The translations under genes and the position numbers were made by a program. The notes below the pieces were generated by a model. That model was not told the origin of the DNA, did no database searches, and saw nothing but the letters and a program-made list of their open reading frames with translations. DNA of 64,000 bases from Shinisaurus crocodilurus (lineage: Eukaryota > Chordata > Lepidosauria > Squamata > Shinisauridae). Below, in pieces: positions 1 through 9,605 of the stretch. The stretch spans positions 159,607,871 through 159,671,870 of the forward strand of contig CM037877.1 of the NCBI GenBank assembly GCA_021292165.1. Reading direction: 5' to 3'. Every line of letters starts with the position of its first letter. The first letter of the stretch is position 1.

Positions 1-1306
1 CTGGCATCTTTTCTATGCTTCTGTAGTTGGCATGTGCGAACCTCTTATGGAAAATATGCACACAATTGTCATGAGGTTTACAATTTGCATACTTTGCCCT
101 CTCATCATGTGTTACAAACGGATTTATAACATACAGAGAATTCTGCAAATCACCTTTTGCACAGACTATCCCTTCACGTGAAATTACACAGTTGCTGTCA
201 GAAAAACATATTTCAAAACCATTATTAGCTAATTGTGAAATACTTATCAAATTTGTGTCCAATTCTTGAACAAGCAGTGCCCTCTGCTGACCCAAAGAAG
301 CAAATGCAATTGTTCCTGTTGCTGAAACTTGGATCCGCTTTCCGTCAGCCAGTTCAACATGTTGATTTGTATATCCATCATCCAGAGATTGAAATATGTC
401 TCTGGAGTTTGCCATGTGGTGAGAAGCCCCAGAGTCCAAAACCCATACATTGTTGTTGGAAACCCCCACCCTAGCAATCAAACTTTTGCCCATTTTAATT
501 GCCTCCTCAGGTGCACTGGTAGCTTCCTGTTTGTGTTTTTTCTTTCTCTGTTTGCCCTTTGTACAGTCTTTTTTCAGATGCGATGTAGATCCGCAAGAAA
601 AGCATTTTCTCACTTTTAAAGCTGCCGCTTGGGTAACTCCACCGAGCTTGCTGCTGCTATTCCCAGCTTGGCTGTACGCCACGTCAGCCGAGCTGTCTGC
701 TGATTTACGTCCAGCATTGTTTCTCTTCCCTTGCCGTTTCTCCCACGCAGAGAGAAGTTTGCCTGACACATATTCCATTGTCAGATTCTGATCTGGTTGT
801 CCCTCCATCAATGTTACAATTGTATCATATGAAGAATCCAGACTGGATAACAGAATAGAGACCTGATGTAGGGGATCGATTTGCATTCCCTGAGCTCTAA
901 GCCTGTTAAACATGTCCCGGATTGTGCTCAGATGTTCCGGCATAGATCCACCTGGCTGTAAACTCAATTTGTACAGCTTACGTGCAAGTAGGATCCTACT
1001 TCCTGCCGTTTGCATCTGGTACATGTCCCTTAGGGTGTCCCAGATCTGTTTTGCAGTGTCTAGAAACTGAATAAATGGCACTTGAGAACTTTCAAGAGAT
1101 AAGCAAATTATTGCTTTTGCTCTGTCATCCCGCTCCCTCCATTCATTATATGCTTGATCTCCCACTGCAACTGCATCCTGTGTTACTACATTCCAGAGTC
1201 CCGCATGAGTTAAATAATGCTGCATCTGGAAATTCCATAATACATAGTTCAAGCCAGATAGTTTTTCTACTATCTGAGGATTTAGAGATGGTGCCGCTGC
1301 CGCCAT
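1..1306 (-). CDS. Copia-type Gag-Pol polyprotein, N-terminal 435 codons, 3' end off window
   Basis: Reading the minus strand from the ATG at 1306-1304, I see no stop to base 1. The N-terminal region has the copia gag look (LSGLNYVLWNFQMQHYL near residue 15, then a helical gag core). A zinc knuckle of form CX2CX4HX4C lies at residues 235-248 (CFSCGSTSHLKKDC). The aspartic protease motif DSG is at residues 291-293, followed by ASHHM. Near the edge, IFHKRFAHANYRSIEKM matches the H-x4-H start of the GAG-pre-integrase domain. The frame upstream of 1306 stays open for about 45 codons before a TAA, and another ATG at 1487 lies one base out of frame, so the original start may have been at 1487 with a later 1-nt shift. 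Role: capsid and processing functions of a retrotransposon, not a host protein. Confidence 0.85.
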   Translation of the reverse strand, partial: MAAAAPSLNPQIVEKLSGLNYVLWNFQMQHYLTHAGLWNVVTQDAVAVGDQAYNEWRERDDRAKAIICLSLESSQVPFIQFLDTAKQIWDTLRDMYQMQTAGSRILLARKLYKLSLQPGGSMPEHLSTIRDMFNRLRAQGMQIDPLHQVSILLSSLDSSYDTIVTLMEGQPDQNLTMEYVSGKLLSAWEKRQGKRNNAGRKSADSSADVAYSQAGNSSSKLGGVTQAAALKVRKCFSCGSTSHLKKDCTKGKQRKKKHKQEATSAPEEAIKMGKSLIARVGVSNNNVWVLDSGASHHMANSRDIFQSLDDGYTNQHVELADGKRIQVSATGTIAFASLGQQRALLVQELDTNLISISQLANNGFEICFSDSNCVISREGIVCAKGDLQNSLYVINPFVTHDERAKYANCKPHDNCVHIFHKRFAHANYRSIEKMP

Positions 1307-1618
1307 GGTAACAGGGGGATTTATTTCCTCCTTCCCTTCAGAAACTTCGGCGTCGCTTGCCTCTGAGTATTCGGCCTTGAACAGAGCCTGCAAGCGTTCC
1401 GCGAACACATCCCCCTCTTCCCCCTCCTTACCGGACAAAGGCCCTGGAGATTCTTCTTACTGCTTCGATGTCCTCCTTCTCTGCCATAAATCACTGCAAT
1501 CCCGGAGTTGAAGCTGTTGGAAGCTGCTGTTGACCTTCAGCCTGGTACCGAACTGGTTTCGTTCGGTTCTGGTTCTGGTCCACTGGTCCAATCAGACACC
1601 GAATTCTGGTTCCGAATT

Positions 1619-1632
1619 CTGGGCCCATAACC
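1619..1632 (-). promoter_or_regulatory. Primer-binding site matching the tRNA-iMet anticodon arm
   Basis: On the minus strand the bases are GGTTATGGGCCCAG. This is the reverse complement of CTGGGCCCATAACC, the anticodon stem-loop of eukaryotic initiator tRNA-Met rather than its 3' end. Drosophila copia primes reverse transcription from this internal site with a half-tRNA, so this is the copia-style primer site. A shorter partial match (GTTATGGGCC) lies inside the LTR near 1704-1713, but no CA end adjoins it. Confidence 0.75.
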
Positions 1633-1633
1633 T

Positions 1634-2301
1634 TGATGGCGCATGATTGACAGCAGAGCCCCGTGTGTGCGAGATGGGAGATTAAAAATCCTGTTCGTGT
1701 GTAGAGGCCCATAACTCCACACACAGAAATCCAGATCTTTCTCCCCCTCTCTCTGCGCAGTGTGCAGCGTTTCGGATGCAATCAGCCAGCCAGCTTTCCA
1801 GCCTGTAATCCGACTCCAGCAGCCAGCTCCCCCGCTTGCAGATAGCAAGGAAAAAACTCTGTAACTCCACAGGTCTATTCTACCTGTTTATTTACTTAGC
1901 AAAGTAATATTCTACAGAATATACATTTCCTAGTTACAGTCCATGTGCAGAGTACAATGCATAGCAAGCATTTATTCCAGTGGAGCAAGTTGAGCTTTAC
2001 CCCACCTCAGCAAAGACTTATGCATTGTTGCATAAGTCCAGCAAGCAATAGTCAGAAGAAAAGGGTGAAGAGAGAGAACAGTCCTGATCCTCTCTAAAAT
2101 GGCTTCAGACAGACAACAAGTTAATACGTCATCAGAACATACAAACCATGTGACCAGCTCATATTGTTCTCACACTTTAGTAACCCCTGCGAAAACACGA
2201 GATTCTAGAGAGACACAATAAACCTGTTTACCCGCCATTCTGTCCCTTCCATGTGTAAACAATGTGCTCCAGGGCTTGTGAATGTGATACATATCGCAAC
2301 A
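1634..2301 (-). repeat. 5' LTR of the copia-type element (668 bp)
   Basis: On the minus strand the segment begins TGTTGCGATATG at 2301 and ends GCCATCA at 1634, giving the TG...CA ends of an LTR. It lies two bases from a 14-nt match to initiator tRNA-Met. Polyadenylation-like AATAAA occurs on the minus strand at 1971-1976, and a second A-rich stretch lies near 1885-1895. The boundaries rest on TG/CA and PBS position, because the second LTR is outside the window. Confidence 0.7.
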
Positions 2302-2687
2302 CTTTCATGGTAGGAAGGTGGGGTTCAAATCAAATCAATCAAAAGACAGAAACTTTCCAGATAATAATACATTGCATGTTTAATGGTACTTTAGAGTATT
2401 CTGAGCACGTCACAAATTCTGACACATGATCTCAGTAATACTCTTTCCTCCCCAGCGCCCCCCCCCTGAAAATGCCCCTCCTGGGCAGTAGTTAAGCTGT
2501 TTAAAAAGCCTACATTGACACCATTGGAACTAATTGCTGTGGGTGGCAGAGGGGAGGCTCTGGGATGGGGCAGTCCCACAGGAATTCCCTGACCCCTGAC
2601 TTACAACAAGCCTGTGAAATAGGACAATCCCATTATCCCGCTGTTGCAGATGGGGGGGGCAGCTGAGGGGGAGTGGCTTACTATAGG

Positions 2688-3200
2688 TCACTTAGGCTGC
2701 AATCCTATGGTTGTGCCCTCATGAGATGGGAGCCTCCAAACTCAGCAGCTTCGTGTATCCATTGCCCTGCCAGCGTCGACCTCCCCATCCTCCAATCATT
2801 GTGTTTTTCACTAGACTGGCTTTTTAGCCCATCTAGCAATGGCACTTTAGAAGGGGAGGGAAGGAGGCTGGAAGAGGTTCAGGACAGCTGAGCAGAGTGG
2901 ATCCTAAATAGGGCTGCTCAGTCATGGATACAGCTGACCTCTGGCCTCTCCGGTCTCTTCCTCTCCTTGCCCACCAGAACACCTCTTTTCCCCCCTCTCT
3001 GAGGTAGATTTTCTGACCTTGGAGGCCAGGCAGTGCGATACTTTCCATGCCGGCTGCAAGGGAGCAGCGGAGGGAGGTCGGATCTCCAACTCCCCCTTCT
3101 GAGGTCAGAGACGGTGTTCTGACCTAACCGGGGGAGGGGGGAATCCCTACTATGGCTCTTCTTCAGACAATGTCTAGCAACCATAGGATTGTGCCCTTAG
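2688..3200. mobile_element. Putative nonautonomous DNA transposon with inverted ends
   Basis: The left end reads CTTAGGCTGCAATCCTATGG, and the reverse complement of the right end reads CTAAGGGCACAATCCTATGG. The inverted ends are about 25 bp with a few mismatches. The interior is GC-rich, noncoding and contains a 48-bp block shared with the LINE leader. No clear target duplication is visible. Similar CAATCCTAT ends recur at many places in the window (58061, 46631, 43073 and others), so this is probably a large member of that hairpin family. Confidence 0.5.
2889..2936 (-). repeat. 48-bp block identical to the LINE 5' leader, inverted
   Basis: These 48 bases are the exact reverse complement of 4270-4317 in LINE copy A (and the matching part of copy B near 34323-34370). 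Similarity stops abruptly at both sides. The block lies inside the inverted-repeat element at 2688-3200. Confidence 0.8.
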
Positions 3201-3281
3201 GGAGTTCAGGACAAAGACTAGATTTGAACCAAATTTCTCAGTTGAGCGGATTAGCAGTCACTGACATATTACAGTTGCTCT

Positions 3282-3283
<2 letters not shown>

Positions 3284-3324
<41 letters not shown>

Positions 3325-3330
3325 GCGAGC
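3284..3330. repeat. (GA)n-(GAGC)n microsatellite
   Basis: A pure GA dinucleotide run passes directly into GAGC tetranucleotide units, a compound microsatellite of about 47 bp. Confidence 0.95.
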
Positions 3331-3334
3331 AACA

Positions 3335-4130
3335 ATTTGTGTACAGGAGAACCGACATTCCCAACTTTGGCTCCAAACCCCTACAATGTTGTTCTGCGTC
3401 TTGGCTGTTCACGTTGAACAGAGAGCCAGTGACCCTCAGTCATCAGCGTGCTTCACTAATAAAGAGAATAAAGGACGTATTTCAGATAAAATAACAGAGT
3501 CACTGCAGCCCCTTTTCAGATCTCGATTTTCCATTTTATATATGAACCAAAGTACATTAGTGGTGAATAACATGCTGCTAGGGAGGGTTGGCAAGCAGTA
3601 TAATTAGATTATTGGCAAGTCACAGTTTGAACCAGGAGCACGTCAATCTATTTGATAGTGTAGCAGATACTTTAGGAAAGTTCCCCATTTGGCTTCAGAA
3701 ACTTGTTATTTTCTTCAGATGATGCAGCTGCAGTGAATGGAGGGGGGGGGGGGACATTTCAATCTTCTTTTGGCTCATAGCACTTTATACAGGTGCAAAT
3801 CGCTCTTTCTCTCCCTAATATATACTGTGAGTGACTGTTAGGTACCTGTATTAATGTATCTGGCAATGGAAGTAAAGAAATGATCACAGCATTTTTCTCT
3901 CACTAGCTGTACTTTGTAGTGTTTGACTGACAAACAGCATTTTGCAAAGGAGAAGGACTGGGGCTGAAAGGCCAAGGGAAAGTGTGGGTCTTTCCACAAG
4001 AGATTGTGGAACATGTTTCCTGCTTATATGGTGCGGATGTTAAGCCAGGATGCCTTAACTTGTCAATTTCCATATACTGGGATGTATGAGTTTGTAAGTT
4101 CCTTAACAGCGCAATCCTATGTATGTCTAC
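3335..4130. other. No gene seen; AT-rich spacer
   Basis: No coding exon or recognisable repeat core is visible apart from a G run near 3742-3752 and a CAATCCTATG motif near 4110, which is the end of a hairpin-type MITE apparently interrupted by the LINE that follows. Confidence 0.5.
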
Positions 4131-4136
4131 TTTGGG

Positions 4137-7100
4137 ACCATGTGAGAAGTGGCGGAATGAAGGAGGTCAGGATTGTGAATCTGGAAGCCCCTAGTCATGG
4201 ACCAACACATGGGCGGTGGATGCAGACTCAGTCGCCCTGTTCAAGGAACGAGGTAGTCGAGCAGCACGGCAGCTGTATCCATGACTGAGCAGCCCTATTT
4301 AGGATCCACTCTGCTCACCCCGTATGGGGAGGGGGCTAGAAAAGGTGCCCTAAACATAGTCTACCTCTTTCTTCCCTGACTGGATTACCGCGTCCAGTGG
4401 GGTCACCACTTTAGCAGTCGAAAAAGACATTTGAATTTTGGAACATGGAATATACGGACATTGCTGGACAACATAGATAGTGAACGCCCTGAGCATAGGA
4501 CTGCTATTATTGCAAGGGAGCTGAAACGGTTTAAAATTGACATAGCACTATGATAGCAGCACTTCAAGAAACTCGAAGGGCAGGAGAGGGACAGCTGAAA
4601 GAAGAAAAAGGAGGTTATACCTTCTTCTGGAAAGGACTACCTGAGCAGGACCGACGAATACACGGAGTAGGCTTTGCCATCAAAAATGAACTAGTGAACT
4701 CTTTGTCAGAAGTTCCTACTGGCATCAACGAACGCCTGATAACTCTTTGATTAAAGCTCGCCAATAACCAGCAGGTAACCATTTTGAGCGCTTATGCACC
4801 AACATTAGACGCTAATGATGACATCAAGGAAAGTTTTTATACCCAGTTGGACACTCTCCTGTCAGAGATACCTAAGGAGGATAAAATTATCCTCCTGGGC
4901 GATTTTAACGCAAGAGTCGGGCGTGAATTTAATTTATGGCCAGAAACTATTGGAAAAGACGGAGTTGGTAACAGCAACCTGAACGGACTCTTACTTTTGT
5001 CTACATGTGCAGAGCATAATCTCACTATTACAAACACGCTCTTTTGACAAAAGAATAAGTTTAAAACATCATGGCAGCACCCACGGTCAAAGCACTGGCA
5101 TCTTCTGGATTATGTAATTGTCCGTGTTAGAGATCGCCGCGATGTACTTCTTACTAGGGCCATGGTGAGTGCCAACGACTGCTGGACAGACCACTGACTA
5201 ATCCGGTCCACAATGGTTATCAACATTGCTCCCCAACGTAGGCTTCAAGGAAGGAAACCAAGGCGTAAAATGAACATCAACGCCCTTCAAGATCCTATTA
5301 AGCAAACTCGTCTTCAATCACTTCTTAAGGAACATCTACCTACGGAACCTCCAGACAACATTGAGGACCATGGGTCTAAGCTGAAAACCTCCATTACTGC
5401 AGCTTCTTGTGATCAAACTATTGGATATGAAACTAAGAAACATCAGGATTGGTTTGATGAAAATGATAATGAGATTAAATATATAATTGACCAAAAAAGG
5501 AAAGCCTTCCAAATATGGCAAAATGATATTAACTGCACTGCCAAGAAAAAAAATCTACGCTAGCGCAAAGGCTGAGGTCCAAAGAAGAACAAGAGAACTT
5601 AAGAACGCTTGGTGGAAAAAGAAAGCTGAAGAAATTCAACAACTTGCAGAATCTCATGATGCACGGGGCTTTTTTAAGGCCACAAGGGCCATTTATGGAC
5701 CAAAAACCTATGGTACAAACCCTTTACAATCAAAAGATGGCACCAAACTCTTAAAAGACAAAGAGTCTATTACACTGCATTGGAAAGAGCATTATTATGA
5801 CCTTTTAAATCGTAAATCTAAGGTGGATAAAGAGATTTTCTCGCAAATCCCGCAAAAACAAATTAGAGAGGAACTTGCAATACTCCCCACTCTGGATGAA
5901 GTAAAAAAAAAGCCATTAATCAAATGAAGAACAACAAAGCTAGTGGACCAGATGGGATTCCTGCTGAAATCTTTAAAGAAGGCCCCCCCGAACTTGTACA
6001 ACATCTTCATAAACTCATCGAAAAAATCTGGATAAGAGAAGAGATCCCAGAAGACTTCAGGGATGCCATAATTATCACCCTCTTTAAGAAGGGTGATAGA
6101 ACAGACTGTGGAAACTATCGGGGCATTTCTCTCTTAGCTACCACAGGTAAAATATTTGCTAGGATTCTCGCAAACCGTCTTCTATCTATTTCAGAAGAGA
6201 TCCTCCCTGAAACTCAATATGGTTTCCGCCCCTCTAGAGGGACAGTAGACATGATTTTTACTGCATGTCAGCTCCAAGAAAAATGCCGGGAGCAAAATCA
6301 ACCCCTTTATATGGCATTTATTGATCTGGCTAAGGCCTTTGATACTGTAGACCATACAGCTCTCTGGACTATCCTTACGAAAATTGGATGCCCCAATAAA
6401 TTTGTGAATATCTTGCGACTTCTCCATGACAACATGACGGCAACAGTTTTGGACAACAACGGCTCTCATGGTGCTCCATTTAAAGTGGGATCAGGTGTTA
6501 AACAGGGATGTGTTATCGCCCCAACATTATTTGCTATTTTCATCGCCATGATTTTACATCTTGTCGAGGGGAAACTTCCCACTGGTGTGGGAATTATATA
6601 TCGAACTGATGGAAAGCTTTTTAATCTCTGCAGGCTGAAAGCAAAAAGTAAGGTAATTACAACCTCCATTGTGGAACTTCAGTATGCTGATGATCATGTG
6701 GTCTCCGCACATTCAGAGGATGATCTCCAAACTATCCTAAATGCTTTTGCAGAAGCATATGAAAAACTTGGTCTCTCACTTAACATCAAAAAAACCAAAG
6801 TGCTTCATCAGCAAGTGCAAGCTAACCCTTTGGTGATGCCATCTATCCAGCTTGGCGGGACAATACTGGAGAATGTCGATCATTTTCTCTATCTTGGCAG
6901 ATATCTTTCTGTTACAGCTAACATTGACAGTGAAATCCAGCATCGTTTGAGCTCCGCAAGTGCCGCGTTTTCTCGAATGAAACATAGAGTGTTCGAGGAT
7001 CGGGATATTTGTAAGAAGACCAAAACACTGGTTTATGAAGCCATTGTATTGCCAACTTTATTGTATGCCTGCGAAACATGGACTATCTATAAACGTCACT

Positions 7101-7720
7101 TCCACCTCCTTGAAAGATTTCATCAACGTTGCCTCCGGAAAATCCTGCGAATTACTTGGGAAGATAGGCGAACAAATGTCAGTGTACTGGAAGAAGCAGA
7201 CTACTAGCGTTGAAAAAATGATCCTTCAACGCCAACTTCAGTGGACCGGTCATGTTGTTCGAATGCCTGACTGCCGTCTCCCAAAGCAGTTATTTTATTC
7301 CCAACTCAAGGATGGAAAGCGGAATATCGGTAGTCAATATAAGAGGTTTAAAGATGTTCATAAGGCTAATCTAAAAAAATGCAATATAAGCATCGAAAAC
7401 TGGGAAGCTCTGGCACATGAACGATCTAAATGGAGGTTGGCCTTTCACAAAGGTTCCATGGACTTTGAAGAAGCCCAAGTGCAAGGTGAAAGGGAGAAAC
7501 GTGCTAAGCGAAAAGCACGTCAAACGAATCCTTCACAGGACCATCTTCCATCTGGTAACCTGTGTCCTCACTGTGGGAAGCTGAGTGGATCTAGAATTGG
7601 CCTCCACAGTCACTTACGGACCCATCGCTAGAGTCTACACAATCTTCCTTTAGAATTTCCTCCTTTTATCCTGGAAGACAATCTTACTCGGTCATGAGTG
7701 ATCGCCTGATGATGATGACA
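4137..7720 (+). mobile_element. AP-endonuclease LINE (RTE- or Ingi/Vingi-like), copy A
   Basis: A non-LTR retrotransposon with a leader, an endonuclease plus reverse transcriptase reading frame, and a short 3' UTR ending in TGATGATGATGA. It aligns almost base for base with copy B (33970-37765), but its leader is shorter, so it is probably 5' truncated near 4137. A TGA-rich microsatellite tail rather than poly(A) is typical of RTE and related clades. The exact clade needs an RT phylogeny; it is neither L1 nor, by its sequence, ordinary BovB. I could not define target duplications. Confidence 0.85.
4430..7631 (+). pseudogene. Broken endonuclease-reverse transcriptase ORF of LINE copy A
   Basis: Domains in order: endonuclease (NFGTWN near 4435, ALQETR near 4557, LLGDFNARVG near 4895, a TDH motif near 5188), linker, RT (NNKASGPDGIP near 5930, IDLAKAFD near 6325, QGCVIAPTLF near 6505, YADD near 6683), and a C-terminal finger near 7552-7625. 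The largest open piece is 5924-7207. Lesions against copy B: an 11-nt insertion near 4545, CGA-to-TGA stops near 4748, 5046 and 5194, an extra A near 5550, two extra A near 5905, and a 2-nt loss near 7199. The element cannot make its protein. The last part (7200-7631) stays readable in a shifted frame. Confidence 0.9.
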
Positions 7721-7734
7721 CTGGTAAGAGGGGC

Positions 7735-8680
7735 AAAAAAATAAATAAATTATACCCCAGTTTTCTTTATAAAATGAATTCAAGGCAACTTACGAAAGAG
7801 TTCATAAAATACATAAAATGCAATAAAAATAGTCCAAATTGCTAAACTCCAATTTAGGCAATAAAATTTTGGGCAGGATGTATTAAACATTAAAAACAAA
7901 TCCACTGGGTACAAGTTTTGAGCTGCGTTCATTTTTAGAGATTCTTTTATTGGTAAAACAGATATTTTCCCTAAAATTAAAGTCTAAATCATTAGAATTA
8001 AAATGATTATTATGAGGTTGGCTGTCTTAATTACTGTGAATAAGCACTGATAAGCAGCCAGGGACTTTAACAAGAGAATGATAATGTTTCTCCTTAGCTG
8101 GGACTCTCTCTCTTCCAACAAGTGTGAGATGGCTGAGAAATAGTTTGGAGCCAGTTCTGCAGTCCAAAGCTCAAAAATAATTACAGGCTTATGTCTCTTA
8201 AAATGTCACATCAATTGAAATATCCTTCATTTGGGCCTGGGCAAAGAAGTACCCTTCCAATGTCTAGTAATGACAGTATTATATTAAAGTATTTATAGCC
8301 ATCAGGCAGTATCCAACAGGGTGCTGTTCTGCAAGCAGTGGCCACTGATTCCATTGTGAAAGCGGGACCCAGAAATGTGTGGAAAATCTAGTTTCTGGAA
8401 GGAGGCAGGTTGGCGGAACTCCCTTATACGAGCTCTGCAAACCTGCCTCCTTCCAGAAATGAACGTTCCCACGCTAAATTGCCATTGCACAAGTGGTAGG
8501 TCCTGCTTGCACAAAGGAATTGGCACAGCACAGGAGAATTGGCAGGTGCATAAACGCCCTGTTGGATACTGGCCATATTCTTCTAAGTTCTAAATAACTC
8601 AAAGTTGGTGTCCATGATTTTGTAACAACCCCACCTCCCAGTCATTTCCTATATCTCTGGTTGCTTTATTTCATAACCTA
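7735..8680. other. No gene seen
   Basis: AT-rich sequence downstream of LINE copy A. Near 8395-8460 a short inverted repeat (CTGGAAGGAGGCAGGTT and its complement) suggests a small old MITE. Otherwise nothing recognised. Confidence 0.5.
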
Positions 8681-8685
8681 TAGAC

Positions 8686-8820
8686 AAGTGTTCTCCAACC
8701 TTGGGTCCCCAGATGTTTTTGGCCTACAACTCGCAGCATGCCCCAGCCAGCTATGCTGGCTGGGGCATGCTGGGAGTTGCAGGCCAAAAACATCTGGGGA
8801 CCCAAGGTTGGAGAACACTG
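8686..8820. mobile_element. Palindromic hAT-type MITE with perfect 8-bp target duplication
   Basis: Two arms of about 65 bp are nearly perfect reverse complements around a short centre (near 8753-8756). The ends read GTGTTCTCCAACCTTGGG and its complement. The element is bracketed by CTATAGAC at 8678-8685 and 8821-8828, an exact 8-bp duplication as made by hAT transposases. It belongs to the same general family as those at 29817, 42666 and 45574. Confidence 0.9.
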
Positions 8821-8953
8821 CTATAGACCATGCTTTCTCTCTCTCCTGGCTGTTCATCTTAGTATAGATTTTAAAAGTTTAATCAATTTGATATGCACAT
8901 TGGTGTCATAATGGTAAGTTTTGAAATGAAGGAACTTATCATGACAGTCCCAA

Positions 8954-9030
8954 TAGCCACACCCCTAAGGAGAGTCCAAAATGCAGGCAGCCTTGTGTGA
9001 TGCGTGTATCTCTCTTGCTCTGTGCATGTG

Positions 9031-9066
<36 letters not shown>
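8954..9066 (+). repeat. Duplicated segment with (TG)n, first copy
   Basis: Starts CCACACCCCTAAGGAGAG, continues for about 80 bp of unique sequence and ends in a TG run. The same segment appears at 9500-9604 inside the L1. A (AG)n run follows here (9067-9098). Confidence 0.9.
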
Positions 9067-9097
<31 letters not shown>

Positions 9098-9499
9098 GCT
9101 CACGCGTGTCTGTCTGTCACTCTCACTCTCACTCACTCCAAAGTGCAACAGTATATACAAAGTGCAATAGTATATATCCAAGGAAGGCAAATGGCAGATT
9201 TAACAAGAAGAGTGCTAAATATAATATATTTAATAAAGAAAAATAAATTGAGAGCTGGGCTAATAGCGCTAGATATTTTCAAAGCCTTTGATTGCATGGA
9301 ATGGCCAGCATTAAATTTTTTAATAAAAACTATGGGGCTTGGGGAGAGATTTAGAGGAGTAGTTAATCAATTATATTCACAAAATGTCTCGTCAGTAGTG
9401 GTAAATGATGGTTTTACAAAGCAAATTTACCTAGGTCGAGGAACCAGACAAGGTTGTCCAATTTCACCTATTTTGTTTGCATTGGTAATGGAGATTTTA

Positions 9500-9574
9500 G
9501 CCACACCCCTAAGGAGAGTCCAAAATGCAGGCAGCCTTGTGTGATGCGTGTATCTCTCTTGCTCTGTGCATGTG

Positions 9575-9604
<30 letters not shown>
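9500..9604 (+). repeat. Duplicated TG-repeat segment inserted in L1, second copy
   Basis: The 8954 segment is repeated here almost exactly, placed between the codons for MEILA and FREDRN of the L1 frame. L1 copy 2 lacks it and reads straight through (about 52060-52080), so this is an insertion. Confidence 0.9.

Positions 9605-9605
<1 letters not shown>

Larger units (their letters stand above)
1..2301 (-). mobile_element. Ty1/copia-type LTR retrotransposon, 5' part, cut by window edge
   Basis: Read on the minus strand this is an LTR (2301 down to 1634), a primer-binding site (1632-1619), a leader, then an open gag-pol frame from 1306 to base 1. Domain order (gag, CCHC knuckle, DSG protease, GAG-pre-integrase) is that of Ty1/copia, where integrase follows and then RT-RNase H; those parts and the 3' LTR lie beyond the left edge, so LTR identity and the target duplication cannot be tested. 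The base next to the LTR on the 5' side is 2302, followed by cttt. The long open frame suggests a fairly young copy. Confidence 0.85.

Noticed and set aside
235..1511. Several + strand ORFs of 70-110 codons at the left end
   Set aside because: They are antisense shadows of the copia gag frame on the minus strand.
1491..1870. Minus-strand ORFs in the copia LTR and leader
   Set aside because: They overlap the LTR/PBS region and show no domain.
4004..4288. ORF of 94 codons before LINE copy A
   Set aside because: It spans the LINE leader, is not conserved in copy B and has no domain.
8686..8820. A microRNA precursor or transcription terminator
   Set aside because: The exact 8-bp flanking duplication and family members elsewhere mark it as a MITE.
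8939..9246. ORFs made of serine/leucine or valine/cysteine runs
   Set aside because: Direct translations of TG and AG microsatellites.
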